Positions 49,072 through 57,626 of a stretch of DNA of 64,000 bases are shown here, piece after piece. Under the pieces are notes generated by a model. The model saw nothing but the letters and a program-made list of their open reading frames with translations. It searched no databases and was not told the DNA's origin. The stretch is taken from positions 1 to 64,000 of the forward strand of contig ONCV01000005.1 in NCBI GenBank assembly GCA_900316415.1, in the 5' to 3' direction. The position numbers were made by a program, and so were the translations under genes. Numbering within the stretch: the stretch's first letter is position 1; each line of letters opens with the position of its first letter. The DNA comes from an uncultured Eubacteriales bacterium (GTDB taxonomy: Bacteria; Bacillota; Clostridia; Christensenellales; Aristaeellaceae).

Positions 49072-50958
49072 TTACGAATCTCCGCCGATGCCGGAGTCAA
49101 TGCTCGCGCCGGTCAGCTTGTTGACCAGCGTATTGAAGATCAGAATCAGAATAATCAGAATCAGGTTGATGCCGCTGGAGAAGGCGTACAGGCCCATCTC
49201 GTCAAAATATCCCAGCATGGTGGTGATGATCTTGCCCTGGCCGCACAGCAGCATGAACAGCGTCAGCTCGCGCAGGCAGGTCATGAAGGGAAGCAGGAAG
49301 CCGCTGATGATGGAGGTCTTCTGGATCGGAATGATGATCCGCGTCATCCGCTTCCACCAGGGGATGTCCTGAATGATGGCGGCCTCCTCGATCTCGCCGG
49401 ACAATTGCATCATCGAGTTCAGCGCGCTGCGGCTGGCGAAGGGAATGTACTTCACCGTGCCCGCCAGGATCAGCAGCAGGAAGGTGTTGTAGATGCCCGC
49501 GCCGGAGCCGAAGATGAAGAAGGCGACGCCCACCGCCAGGGAGGGCATCAGATAGGGCAGGAAGGCCATGTTGTTCACATAGGCCGCCCATTTGCTGCGC
49601 CGGTTCTTGCTGACGCAGTAGCCGATCAGGGTGCCGATGGTGCCCGCCGCCAGGGCGCAGCAGATGGCCACGAAGAAGGTGCCGGCGAAGGCGTTCCAGA
49701 TGTCCGCGTTGTACAGGATGCCCTTCTGGCCGTACATGCCGTTCTCCGTCACGTTCTCCGAGGTCAGCCACCACTTGGTGGTGGTATGCCCGGCGATGCC
49801 GTAGCGGATGAAGGAATAATCCCCGGGGTTCGGCAGGAAGGTTTCCACGGCGAACAGCACGATGGGCAGGATGCCCGTGAACAGGGTCAGCAGCACGAAC
49901 AGCACGGAGACCAGGTATTTCGCCGCGCCGAGGTTCACCACGCTGCTCTGGCCGGACTTGCCGGTGACGGTGGTGAAGTTCTTCCGCCCGGAGGTGGTCC
50001 GCTGGTTGACGATCAGGATCAGGAAGCCGAAGAGCATCATGATGACCGCCAGGATGCTGGCCTGGCCGGCCCGGTTCGAGCTCATGCCCACGTACTGGGT
50101 GCTCAGGGTGCTCAGCTTCAGGTAATGCGGAATCGGGTAGGAGCCCATGGCGCTGGAGAACACCAGCAGCACGGTGCTGAGGATGGCCGGCTTCACCAGG
50201 GGCAGCGTCACCCGCAGGAAGGTCTTCCACCGGGGGGTGTTCAGGATCGTGGCCGCCTCCTCCAGGTTCGCGTCCATGTTCCGGAAGATGCCGCCGATCA
50301 GGATATAGGCGAAGGGCGCGTAGTGAATGGCCAGCACCACGGAAACCGGGAACAGGCCCTCGCACCACCACTTCGGCATGTACGCCCCGAACAGCGCCAC
50401 GAACAGGCCGTCATTTCCGCCGGTGACCGCGTTGGAGTTGAACAGGTTCTGCCACATGACCGCCAGGGTCCACTGGGGCATGATGTAGGGGAAGATGAAG
50501 ATGGAGCTCAGGTATTTCTTGAATTTCAGGTTCGTCCGGGTGACCAGATAGGCGAAGACGCCGCCGTAGAGAATCGCGCCGAAGCAGGCAAAGATGCTGA
50601 TCAGCACGGAGTTCAGCAGCGGGGTCCACAGATAGATGGACGCCACGCTCTGGGTCACCCGCTCCCGGCCCACCCGGGTGGTGATGGTTTCCGTGAACAG
50701 GTTTTTCCAGTTATAGGTGGTCAGGGTCGTTCCCAGGGTCTCCACCTGACTCCCCAGGGCCTTTTCCTGGGTATCGATGCTGCCGGGATGCAGCCGGACC
50801 GTATCCCGGACAATGGTGATCATCGGATAGATCGTCGTGATCGTCAGGATGATGCCCAGGACCAGCAGAATCGCGTTCTGCGGCTTGGTAATATAGGTGC
50901 GGAACCGGTTCCAGGTTCTGCGGAAATTGCCCGCCCGGTTCACCGCCGCGGTGGTCAT
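49072..50958 (-). CDS. ABC importer fused double permease
   Basis: A 628-residue protein with two MetI-like permease halves in one chain and about twelve helices. Each half carries an EAA loop: EEAATILNTPRWKTFLRVTL in the first and EEAAIIQDIPWWKRMTRI in the second. Fused permeases of this kind occur in iron, phosphonate and some sugar or polyamine importers (FbpB-like). It would form the full membrane channel with two ATPases and the secreted binding protein. GGAGGG precedes the ATG. Confidence 0.9.
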   Translation of the reverse strand: MTTAAVNRAGNFRRTWNRFRTYITKPQNAILLVLGIILTITTIYPMITIVRDTVRLHPGSIDTQEKALGSQVETLGTTLTTYNWKNLFTETITTRVGRERVTQSVASIYLWTPLLNSVLISIFACFGAILYGGVFAYLVTRTNLKFKKYLSSIFIFPYIMPQWTLAVMWQNLFNSNAVTGGNDGLFVALFGAYMPKWWCEGLFPVSVVLAIHYAPFAYILIGGIFRNMDANLEEAATILNTPRWKTFLRVTLPLVKPAILSTVLLVFSSAMGSYPIPHYLKLSTLSTQYVGMSSNRAGQASILAVIMMLFGFLILIVNQRTTSGRKNFTTVTGKSGQSSVVNLGAAKYLVSVLFVLLTLFTGILPIVLFAVETFLPNPGDYSFIRYGIAGHTTTKWWLTSENVTENGMYGQKGILYNADIWNAFAGTFFVAICCALAAGTIGTLIGYCVSKNRRSKWAAYVNNMAFLPYLMPSLAVGVAFFIFGSGAGIYNTFLLLILAGTVKYIPFASRSALNSMMQLSGEIEEAAIIQDIPWWKRMTRIIIPIQKTSIISGFLLPFMTCLRELTLFMLLCGQGKIITTMLGYFDEMGLYAFSSGINLILIILILIFNTLVNKLTGASIDSGIGGDS

Positions 50959-51056
50959 CTTTCCATCCCTCCTTTAAATAAACGGGCGGCATGCCGGTGT
51001 CTCCCCGACGCGCCGCCCGCATCCAGCCTGATTTCCTGTGAAACTTGTTCCGGTTT

Positions 51057-51083
51057 TCCGGGAAGGGGAAACCCCTTCCCGGA
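51057..51083 (-). promoter_or_regulatory. Strong hairpin between binding-protein and permease genes
   Basis: Arms TCCGGGAAGGGG and CCCCTTCCCGGA with a three-base loop, just after the binding-protein stop, followed by only a few A and T. This placement is typical of partial terminators or messenger stabilisers that give more binding protein than permease. Confidence 0.75.
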
Positions 51084-51098
51084 GACTTTGATTCCGAA

Positions 51099-52379
51099 TT
51101 ACTTGTTGGCCACGATGCCGTCGATCCAGTCGCTCATGGTGCCGGACACGGACGCGCAGTACGCCGGATCTTCCACAACCAGCTTGCCCTCGTTCAGCCA
51201 CCAGTCGTAGCCGCGGTCATTCTTGGCCGGGAACTCGTCGCCGCCGTCCTTGCTGTGATCCTGCATGCAGGCGGGCACGGGAGCATAGCCGCCCATGTCC
51301 TTGCCCCAGGCCGCGAAGCCTTCCTGGGTCGTGGTCATGAAGGCGATCAGCGCGCAGGAGGTCCAGGGCAGGGGGCTGGTCTTGGTCAGCATCAGATAAT
51401 GCTTGTAGGCATAGCCGCCGATGCCGGTGTAGTCATCCTGATAGGCCGCCACGGTGATGTTGTTCACGGACGCTTCCGCGGTCTCCTCGACGGAGCGCAG
51501 CTTGGAATACACCAGCAGACCGGACTGATCCTTGGCGGAGGTGGTCACCAGGGTGTTGCAGATGGGGCCGTCATCGGTCTCCTCGTTGTAGGCCGCGCAC
51601 CACAGATACACCCAGGCCAGGCCGTACTGCACGTTCTCGCCCGTCAGGCCCAGCTCCTCGGCATCGGCCTTCATGCTCTCGATCAGCTCGTCATCCGCCT
51701 CGTTCTTGCCGTCCCAGGCTTCATAGGCTTCCTTGGCGATGGTGGCATACTTGTCGTTGGTCATCATGTACAGGAAGTTCTTGCCCACCAGCTCGGAGTT
51801 GACGCCCATAAACAGGGGATGCTCGCCCTCGCGGACGAAGTCCCACATGTTCTTGTAGGTCTTGTCACCCAGGTTGTTGAACATGAAGACCTTGTTCAGG
51901 GTCTGCAGCGCCAGGGGGGTCTCATTGCCTTCCTTCGCGACGCCTTCCGCCTCGGTCCAGTCCTTGGGCACGAAGTTCAGCAGCAGGCCGGTGTCCAGCA
52001 TCTTGCTCTGGATCTGGTTGCCGTCCTGGATCAGGGTCATGCTCATCACGTGGTTGGAGCCGTTCACATCCTCGGTCAGCTGATCGAAGATCTTGTTCTC
52101 CTTGGGCTGCTGCCAGCCGCCCTCGTAGTCCAGCGTGTAGGAGGGGTCAATCTTCTGCAGCGCTTCCACGAACAGGGGCAGCACGGTCTTGCCGCGGCTG
52201 GAGTTGCCCACCGCGTCGAACCGCTTTCCGTTGGATTCCTCAATGGCCTTCTGGAAGAGCTCTTCCAGGGTCATGGTCTGCGCCTGGGCAATCACGTCTT
52301 CCACGGATTCCGCGGACGCGAAGGAGCACACGCTCAGCACCATTGCCAGCGCAAGAAGAAGAGAAACAATCTTTTTCAT
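51099..52379 (-). CDS. ABC importer solute-binding protein
   Basis: A 426-residue secreted protein with signal peptide MKKIVSLLLALAMVLSVCSFASA and an extracellular solute-binding fold. The segment before the cysteine (LSVC) does not fit a lipobox, and ASA-E fits signal peptidase I cleavage, so it may not be a lipoprotein as most Bacillota binding proteins are. It contains many aromatic and acidic residues in the C-terminal lobe (GYDWWLNEG). The closest functional group is probably the iron/phosphonate/2-component type that goes with fused permeases, but the ligand is unknown. AAGGAG precedes the ATG. Confidence 0.82.
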   Translation of the reverse strand: MKKIVSLLLALAMVLSVCSFASAESVEDVIAQAQTMTLEELFQKAIEESNGKRFDAVGNSSRGKTVLPLFVEALQKIDPSYTLDYEGGWQQPKENKIFDQLTEDVNGSNHVMSMTLIQDGNQIQSKMLDTGLLLNFVPKDWTEAEGVAKEGNETPLALQTLNKVFMFNNLGDKTYKNMWDFVREGEHPLFMGVNSELVGKNFLYMMTNDKYATIAKEAYEAWDGKNEADDELIESMKADAEELGLTGENVQYGLAWVYLWCAAYNEETDDGPICNTLVTTSAKDQSGLLVYSKLRSVEETAEASVNNITVAAYQDDYTGIGGYAYKHYLMLTKTSPLPWTSCALIAFMTTTQEGFAAWGKDMGGYAPVPACMQDHSKDGGDEFPAKNDRGYDWWLNEGKLVVEDPAYCASVSGTMSDWIDGIVANK

Positions 52380-52432
52380 GTCAAAGACTCCTTTTTTGTT
52401 TATTTGAGCGGCTCTCGCCGTCGGTACCCCAT

Positions 52433-52460
52433 ATTATATCCGTTTTTCGGAAAAAAGCAA
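52433..52460 (-). promoter_or_regulatory. Promoter of the ABC importer operon
   Basis: Minus-strand -35 TTGCTT (52455-52460), 16-base spacer, -10 TATAAT (52433-52438), about 50 bases before the start of the binding-protein gene. Confidence 0.75.
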
Positions 52461-52483
52461 CCATAAATTCCATCCGGGGGGAA

Positions 52484-54052
52484 TTATTCGTCCTCCAGCG
52501 CGCTGGTCTGGCGGACCAGCACCTTCTTTTCATAGCAGGAGAAGGCGTTCTCCACGATGGCCCGGTCGGGCTTCGGGGTGATCAGGGACAGCAGCGGCAC
52601 CAGCACCAGGCCCAGCAGCATGCAGAAGGCGCCGGCGTTGATGGGGCTCTGGAGGAGGCCCAGGTTCACATGCAGCACGCCCAGGTTGCTCAGCATGTCC
52701 ACGGTCATGAACGCGCAGGAGAACAGGATGTTGATCCAGCAGGCGATCCTGCTGGTCCGCTTCCAGTACAGCCCGTAGAGGAAGGGAGCCAGGAACGCGC
52801 CGGCCATGGCGCCCCAGCTGACGCCCATAGCCTGGGCGATGAAGGCCACGGGGGAGGAGACCTGCACGATGGCGATGACCGCGGAAATCGCGATGAACAC
52901 CACGATCAGGGCCCGCATGATCCCAAGCTGCTTCTTCTCATCCATCTCCCGGATCACATGCCCCTTCAGCAGATCCAGGGTCACGGTGGAGGAGGAGGTC
53001 AGCACCAGGGAGCTGAGGGTGCTCATGGAGGCGGAGAGCACCAGGATGATCACCACCGCGATCAGCAGATCCGGCAGGCCGGAGAGCATCGCCGGGATCA
53101 CCGCGTCAAAGCCGCCCACGGGGTTTCCGTTTTCGGCCACGCCCACCACGTCGGAGAACAGCCTTCCGAAGCCGCCCAGGAAATAGCAGCCCCCCGCCAC
53201 GATGACGGCGAAGGCCGTGGAGATGATCGTTCCCTTGTGGATATCGCCCTCGCTCTTGATGGCGTAGAACTTGCCCACCATCTGGGGCAGGCCCCAGGTT
53301 CCCAGGGAGGTCAGGAGCACCACGCCCAGCAGGCTCAGGGGATCCGGGCCGAAGAAGGAATTGAACACCCCCGGCACCGCGGACACCCGGTCATCCCGGA
53401 TGGACGCCAGCCCGTTCAGGGAGCCCAGGAAGCCGCCGTTCTTCCCCAGCACCGCGGCGATCACCGCCACGATGCCCACGATCATGATCAGCCCCTGGAT
53501 GAAATCGTTGATGGCGGTGGCCATGTATCCGCCGACGATGACGTAGACCGCCGTCAGCACGGACATCACCAGCACGCACCAGAAATAGGGAATGCCAAAG
53601 GCCATCTCAAACAGCCGGCTCAGGCCGTTGTACAGGGAGGCGGTGTAGGGAATCAGGAAGATGAAGATGACCACCGAGGCCGCGATCTTCAGGGATTCCG
53701 ATCCGAAGCGCCGGGCGAAGAAATCCGGCATGGTGGCGCTGTGCAGATGCTGGGTCATGATGCGGGTGCGCCGCCCCAGCACCACCCAGGCCAGCAGGGA
53801 GCCCAGCAGCGCGTTCCCGATGCCCACCCAGGTGGAGGAGATGCCGAACTTCCAGCCGAACTGGCCGGCATAGCCCACAAAGATGACGGCGGAGAAATAG
53901 CTGGTTCCGTAGGCGAAGGCCGTCAGCCAGGGGCCCACGCTGCGCCCGCCCAGGACGAAGCCGTTCACGTCCGTGGCATTCTTCCTGGAAAGAAAGCCGA
54001 TGGCGATCATCACGCCAAAGAAAATCCCCAGCAGCAGTACCTTGATCAACAT
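52484..54052 (-). CDS. Sodium:solute symporter (SSS family)
   Basis: A 522-residue protein with about thirteen helices in the SSS/LeuT-like fold. Marks are NGFVLGGRSVGPWLTAFAYG near the start, with VGYAGQFGWKFG after, and GTWGLPQMVGKFYAIKSE in the middle, as in proline, pantothenate and sialic acid symporters. The C-terminal 60 residues extend beyond the core. The substrate cannot be assigned. It is transcribed alone from the promoter at 54133-54161 and ends about 105 bases before the importer's start, with no clear terminator between. Confidence 0.9.
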   Translation of the reverse strand: MLIKVLLLGIFFGVMIAIGFLSRKNATDVNGFVLGGRSVGPWLTAFAYGTSYFSAVIFVGYAGQFGWKFGISSTWVGIGNALLGSLLAWVVLGRRTRIMTQHLHSATMPDFFARRFGSESLKIAASVVIFIFLIPYTASLYNGLSRLFEMAFGIPYFWCVLVMSVLTAVYVIVGGYMATAINDFIQGLIMIVGIVAVIAAVLGKNGGFLGSLNGLASIRDDRVSAVPGVFNSFFGPDPLSLLGVVLLTSLGTWGLPQMVGKFYAIKSEGDIHKGTIISTAFAVIVAGGCYFLGGFGRLFSDVVGVAENGNPVGGFDAVIPAMLSGLPDLLIAVVIILVLSASMSTLSSLVLTSSSTVTLDLLKGHVIREMDEKKQLGIMRALIVVFIAISAVIAIVQVSSPVAFIAQAMGVSWGAMAGAFLAPFLYGLYWKRTSRIACWINILFSCAFMTVDMLSNLGVLHVNLGLLQSPINAGAFCMLLGLVLVPLLSLITPKPDRAIVENAFSCYEKKVLVRQTSALEDE

Positions 54053-54075
54053 CGTCGTCCGTCCTCTTTTCTTTC

Positions 54076-54113
54076 GCGCTTTTAAGCTTTTAAGCTTTTA
54101 TGTATAAAAGCGC
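54076..54113. promoter_or_regulatory. AAAAGCTT repeat/palindrome in the symporter leader
   Basis: GCGCTTTTA (54076-54084) and TAAAAGCGC (54105-54113) are perfect inverted arms, and between them AAGCTTTT recurs, giving three tandem 8-bp units. It lies between the symporter promoter and its start codon, where a bound repressor would block transcription. Confidence 0.55.
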
Positions 54114-54132
54114 TAAAGTGATTTTCGCGGCT

Positions 54133-54161
54133 ATTCTACTCCCTTTTTCCGCCCCGCACAA
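54133..54161 (-). promoter_or_regulatory. Promoter of the symporter gene
   Basis: Minus-strand -35 TTGTGC (54156-54161), 17-base spacer, -10 TAGAAT (54133-54138). The rest of the gap, 54162-54342, is GC-rich and shows no feature I can support. Confidence 0.6.
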
Positions 54162-54342
54162 GGGGCAATTTTGTATTCTTTCGGTTTTTGTGCTTCCTTT
54201 CCCCGGGGATTCCGCTCCGGCCCGCCGGGGCCCGCTCCCGGGTTTCCGTCTCCGGGTGCCGTTGCCGGCAGCCGCCGCAGCCGCAGGGCCACGGCGCGGC
54301 GGGCTCCGGCCGGGAAGACCTCCCGGCACGAAATTTTCCCTC

Positions 54343-54372
54343 TTGACATTCGCTCCCCGCGATGGCTATAAT
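54343..54372 (+). promoter_or_regulatory. Promoter of the phage-type regulator gene
   Basis: Plus-strand -35 TTGACA (54343-54348), 18-base spacer, -10 TATAAT (54367-54372). Both boxes are perfect. Confidence 0.92.
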
Positions 54373-54380
54373 GCCCTCGT

Positions 54381-54401
54381 AAGCACAAAAATTTTGTGCT
54401 T
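54381..54401 (+). promoter_or_regulatory. Perfect 21-bp palindrome over the transcription start
   Basis: AAGCACAAAA, a central A, and TTTTGTGCTT form perfect arms nine bases after the -10 box, so the palindrome spans the likely start of transcription. It is an excellent operator candidate, possibly autoregulatory. A hairpin role in RNA is also possible but no terminator T-run follows. Confidence 0.75.
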
Positions 54402-54419
54402 TTGTGAAAGGAGCAAAAA

Positions 54420-54998
54420 ATGAACGAAGCTGTCCGTTTTGCGGAGTTTTCCTCCGGATCCTCCGATTTCCCTGATGTCTCTGATTTCTCTGATGCTTCT
54501 GATTCCCCCGCTTTCTCCGATCCCGCCGATTCCCCCGCTTCCTCCCCGGAGGAGGACGCCGCCCTCCGCCGGGCCCGGGAGTATCTGGGCCGGGTGGCGC
54601 GGCTGGACCGGCGGATCGAGCAGAAGCTGCGCTTTCAGGAGCGCCTGCGCTCCCTGGCCACCCGGGTTCACCGCCTTCCCTCCTCCCCGCCCGGGGATCC
54701 GGACGCCCTTTCCGCGGTCGGGCGGCTGCGGGATCTGGAGCGGGAGACGGATCGGGACGTGGATCACCTGGTCAATCTGAAAAACGAGATCTGGGAGGTG
54801 CTCTCCCGGATGGAGAATCAGGAGATCGCCCTGATCCTGGACGACCGGTTTCTGTGCGGGTATTCCCTGCAGCAGACGGCGGACCGGGCCGGGTATTCCC
54901 GCCGCCATGTCCAGCGCCTGATCCGGTGGGGCCTGCTGGAGGTGGACCGGATGCTCCGGGAGGAGAAGCCCATGACGGGCTATTTTCCGCACCGATGA
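54420..54998 (+). CDS. Phage-type HTH regulator (DUF1492/ArpU-like)
   Basis: A 192-residue protein. Residues 10-45 are low-complexity, rich in Ser, Asp and Pro, encoded by short imperfect repeats. A helical region (about 55-130) leads to a C-terminal sigma-region-4-like helix-turn-helix (YSLQQTADRAGYSRRHVQRL, about 145-164). The region LVNLKNEIWEVLSRMENQEIALILDDRFL fits DUF1492-type regulators of late phage genes. AAAGGAG precedes the ATG. No other phage structural or lysis gene is near, apart from the small gene that overlaps its stop, so this may be a domesticated remnant. Confidence 0.72.
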   Translation: MNEAVRFAEFSSGSSDFPDVSDFSDASDSPAFSDPADSPASSPEEDAALRRAREYLGRVARLDRRIEQKLRFQERLRSLATRVHRLPSSPPGDPDALSAVGRLRDLERETDRDVDHLVNLKNEIWEVLSRMENQEIALILDDRFLCGYSLQQTADRAGYSRRHVQRLIRWGLLEVDRMLREEKPMTGYFPHR

Positions 54999-55456
54999 GG
55001 GGGGAAAACGCGGAGCAGGAGCTGCGGGAGGGGCTGGAGCCGGCGGAGGCCCTGGCCCTGGCCATCGTCGGGCAGGCGGCGGAGGACTGGCGGCGCGCGG
55101 CGGACATCCTGCGCTTCCGGCGGGACGATCCGGACGCCTCCCGCCTGCTGCGGGAGACGGAGCGGTTTTTCCGCTCCCGCTGGTTCCGGACGCTGGTGGA
55201 TCTGGACGGGGAGGAATTCCTGGACCGGCTGCGGCGGGAGGCGGGCTTTTCCGAAGACCGGGCGGAGAATTCCGGATTCTGTAACAGTTTTTTAATCCGA
55301 AACCGGCCCCGGGACGGCCGCAGCGTCTTGCGCGGGGGGCAAAATGCGGGTACAATAGGGAAAAGAACCGATCCGGCGCGCCGCGCCGGGCGGAGGAAAA
55401 TCCATACACCCGCGCGGAAGCGCGCAATAACCGGAAAGGATGGAACTGTCCCATGA
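54995..55456 (+). CDS. Small phage-type protein with FFRSxWF motif
   Basis: A 153-residue protein overlapping the regulator stop by four bases (ATGA). The segment ETERFFRSRWFRTLVDLDGEE, with the acidic helix ALALAIVGQAAEDWRRAADIL before it, resembles a small protein often found beside DUF1492 in Bacillota phages; its function is unknown. The conserved part ends near residue 90. The following 60 residues are basic and repetitive, and overlap the promoter of the next gene, so the frame may simply have lost its original stop. It ends with another ATGA overlap with the next gene. Confidence 0.6.
   Translation: MRGENAEQELREGLEPAEALALAIVGQAAEDWRRAADILRFRRDDPDASRLLRETERFFRSRWFRTLVDLDGEEFLDRLRREAGFSEDRAENSGFCNSFLIRNRPRDGRSVLRGGQNAGTIGKRTDPARRAGRRKIHTPARKRAITGKDGTVP
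55328..55356 (+). promoter_or_regulatory. Promoter of the secreted YD-repeat protein
   Basis: Plus-strand -35 TTGCGC (55328-55333), 17-base spacer, -10 TACAAT (55351-55356), inside the tail of the previous open frame. Confidence 0.6.
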
Positions 55457-56802
55457 GGAAGAAAATCATTGCCCTGACGCTGGCGCTGATGTGCCTGGCG
55501 GTGGGCGCCTTCGCGGCTCCCTCTTCGGAGCCCATTAACGACGCGGAGGGGAATCAGATCGGCGTCCGGATTCTCGACGAGGACGGCCGGGTCGACACGG
55601 AAAAATACGGGCTGACGAATCCCGCGGATCCCGCCAGCAGCGACGCCGCCAAAACGGTGTACTACTTCTACGACGGGAGCGGGAACCTGCTCGTGACCCA
55701 GACCACCGAGAAGGTGAACGACCAGAAATCGGTGACCCGGACTGCCGATGAAAACGGAAATGTCTTTTCCACCACGGAGAGCACCGTCGATCCGGCCACC
55801 GGCACCGCGACCAGTCTGGAATATGACCAGAACGGCAACCTGGTCGGGAAGACCACCTACGAGGTGAAGGACGACCGGAGCGAGATCATCAAGACCTACG
55901 ACGCCCAGGGGAATCTGACGGGCACCACGGAGATGAACGAGGATCCGTCCACCGGCGACCTCTCCTGGTACAATTACGACAGGAACGGCGCGCTGGAGAG
56001 CGTCACCTACAGCAGCAACAAGGGGGGCTCCGTGTCGCTGGATCCCGACGGCAAGCTGCTGTACGCGTCCACCAGCGACGGGAACCTGTACTACAGCGCC
56101 GATACCGGCAAATGGATGGATAGGAACGGCAACGAGGTCAGCGCGCCGGATGTTTCCTCCCTGATCGAAAAGGTGAAGGAGCTGCTGAAGAAGCGCCAGA
56201 AGGCGAAGCAGCCCGAAGCCATCTGGTACACCAACAACACCGCCTGCGTGCCCGGCATCCGGCTGCGGGACGAGTATCCGGACCTGACCGACAAGTGGTA
56301 CAACGTGCTGCCGGTGGATCTGAGCCATGACGGCACCCAGACCTTTGATCTGGTCGCTTCCAATATGTACTATCTCGGCAAGGTGTACGTGACCGTGGCC
56401 GGGGACGACGTGACCGTGGATTATTCCTATCTGAAGCACGTCACCTACCAGATCAAGCCCCAGCAGGAGCTGGTGACCTGGTTCACCGGCCTGGAGCAGA
56501 TCACCACCGAGTTCCTCGAGAACCCGACCAGCGAAATGAAGTTCGGCCAGGCCATCTCGAAGGAGAAGGACCTGAACGGGCAGGACACCGCGCTGCTGTT
56601 CGTCTGCAACCGGGTGACCTACCGGACGCCCCTGAACACCGACGGCGCCATGCCCATCCGGTACTGGCCCAACAGCTCCAAGCTGGCGGATTATTTCGCG
56701 AACGTGCATACGCTGCTGGAGCGGAACGAAGCCGAGTACGCGGAGAAGAAGGCCGCCGCCGAAGGCGCGGAAGCCGAAGCGGCCCCCGCCGTCCATCCCT
56801 GA
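55453..56802 (+). CDS. Secreted protein with YD/RHS-like repeats
   Basis: A 449-residue protein with a signal peptide (MRKKIIALTLALMCLAVGAFA). Residues 65-230 contain five or six YD-type repeats: YYFYDGSGNLLVTQT, RTADENGNVFSTTE, LEYDQNGNLVGKTTYE, KTYDAQGNLTGTTE, YNYDRNGALESVTY. The C-terminal 190 residues are a separate domain, beginning near AIWYTNNTACVPGIRL, which I do not recognise. The tail is Ala/Glu-rich. The repeats resemble those of the giant protein at 8204-11605 in spirit but are shorter in period. No toxin domain is visible. AAAGGA lies upstream of the ATG. Confidence 0.72.
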   Translation: MRKKIIALTLALMCLAVGAFAAPSSEPINDAEGNQIGVRILDEDGRVDTEKYGLTNPADPASSDAAKTVYYFYDGSGNLLVTQTTEKVNDQKSVTRTADENGNVFSTTESTVDPATGTATSLEYDQNGNLVGKTTYEVKDDRSEIIKTYDAQGNLTGTTEMNEDPSTGDLSWYNYDRNGALESVTYSSNKGGSVSLDPDGKLLYASTSDGNLYYSADTGKWMDRNGNEVSAPDVSSLIEKVKELLKKRQKAKQPEAIWYTNNTACVPGIRLRDEYPDLTDKWYNVLPVDLSHDGTQTFDLVASNMYYLGKVYVTVAGDDVTVDYSYLKHVTYQIKPQQELVTWFTGLEQITTEFLENPTSEMKFGQAISKEKDLNGQDTALLFVCNRVTYRTPLNTDGAMPIRYWPNSSKLADYFANVHTLLERNEAEYAEKKAAAEGAEAEAAPAVHP

Positions 56803-56820
56803 TTCCCGGAAGGAATTTCC

Positions 56821-56849
56821 TGCCCCCGCCCCGCGGGGGCATTTTTCTT
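56821..56849 (+). terminator. Terminator of the YD-repeat protein gene
   Basis: Stem TGCCCCCGC / GCGGGGGCA with a three-base loop followed by TTTTTCTT. Confidence 0.93.
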
Positions 56850-56871
56850 GCCCGAAATTGTAACAAAAAGC

Positions 56872-56900
56872 TTGCAATTTTGAACAAAATAGTCTAAAAT
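56872..56900 (+). promoter_or_regulatory. Promoter of the two-component/GerMN operon
   Basis: Plus-strand -35 TTGCAA (56872-56877), 17-base spacer, -10 TAAAAT (56895-56900). Confidence 0.78.
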
Positions 56901-56933
56901 TCAAGAAGAATTGGTTACGAAAGGGTGTTCTGT

Positions 56934-57626
56934 GTGGCAAAGCGCATTCTGCTGGTGGACGATGAGCCTTTGATCCTGAAGGGCCTGAAGTATACCCTGG
57001 AGCAGGAAGGATACGAAACGGACAGCGCGACGGACGGGGAAGAGGCGCTGAAGAAATTCGAGGACAGCGCGTATGACCTGATCCTGCTGGACGTCATGCT
57101 GCCCAAGAAGGACGGGATCGAGGTCTGTCAGCGGATCCGGGAAACCAGCGACATCCCGATCATCATGCTCACCGCCAAGGGCGAGGATATGGACAAGATT
57201 CTCGGCCTGGAATACGGGGCGGACGACTATATGACCAAACCCTTCAACATCCTGGAGGTGAAGGCCCGGATCAAGACGATCCTCCGCCGGGTCACCGCCG
57301 GGGCCCAGCAGCAGGAGCAGCGGGTGATCCGGGTGCACGACATGGACGTGAACCTGATCAAGCGCAGCGTCGTGCTGGGCGGGAAGGACATCAAGCTGAC
57401 GGCGAAGGAGTTCGACCTGCTGCAGCTGTTCGTGACCAACCGCGGCACGGTGTTCAGCCGGGAGCAGATGCTGGAAACCGTCTGGAAGTACGATTACGCC
57501 GGGGATGCCCGGACGGTGGACGTGCACATCCGACGCCTGAGGGAGAAGATCGAACGGGATACGACCAAGCCGGAGTTCATCTTCACCAAGTGGGGGGTTG
57601 GTTACTATTTCACGGATCAGGACTGA
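56934..57626 (+). CDS. OmpR/PhoB-family response regulator
   Basis: A 230-residue regulator. The receiver domain has the acidic pair in ILLVDDEP (Asp9, Asp10), the phosphorylated Asp53 in LLDVMLP, Thr80 and Lys102 in TKPF. The C-terminal winged helix (about 135-228) has KLTAKEFDLLQLF, TVFSREQMLETVW and the recognition helix RTVDVHIRRLREKIE. Translation likely begins at the GTG at 56934, eight bases after AAGGG, rather than at 56925. Phosphate or envelope stress control is the usual role for this subgroup. Confidence 0.94.
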   Translation: MAKRILLVDDEPLILKGLKYTLEQEGYETDSATDGEEALKKFEDSAYDLILLDVMLPKKDGIEVCQRIRETSDIPIIMLTAKGEDMDKILGLEYGADDYMTKPFNILEVKARIKTILRRVTAGAQQQEQRVIRVHDMDVNLIKRSVVLGGKDIKLTAKEFDLLQLFVTNRGTVFSREQMLETVWKYDYAGDARTVDVHIRRLREKIERDTTKPEFIFTKWGVGYYFTDQD

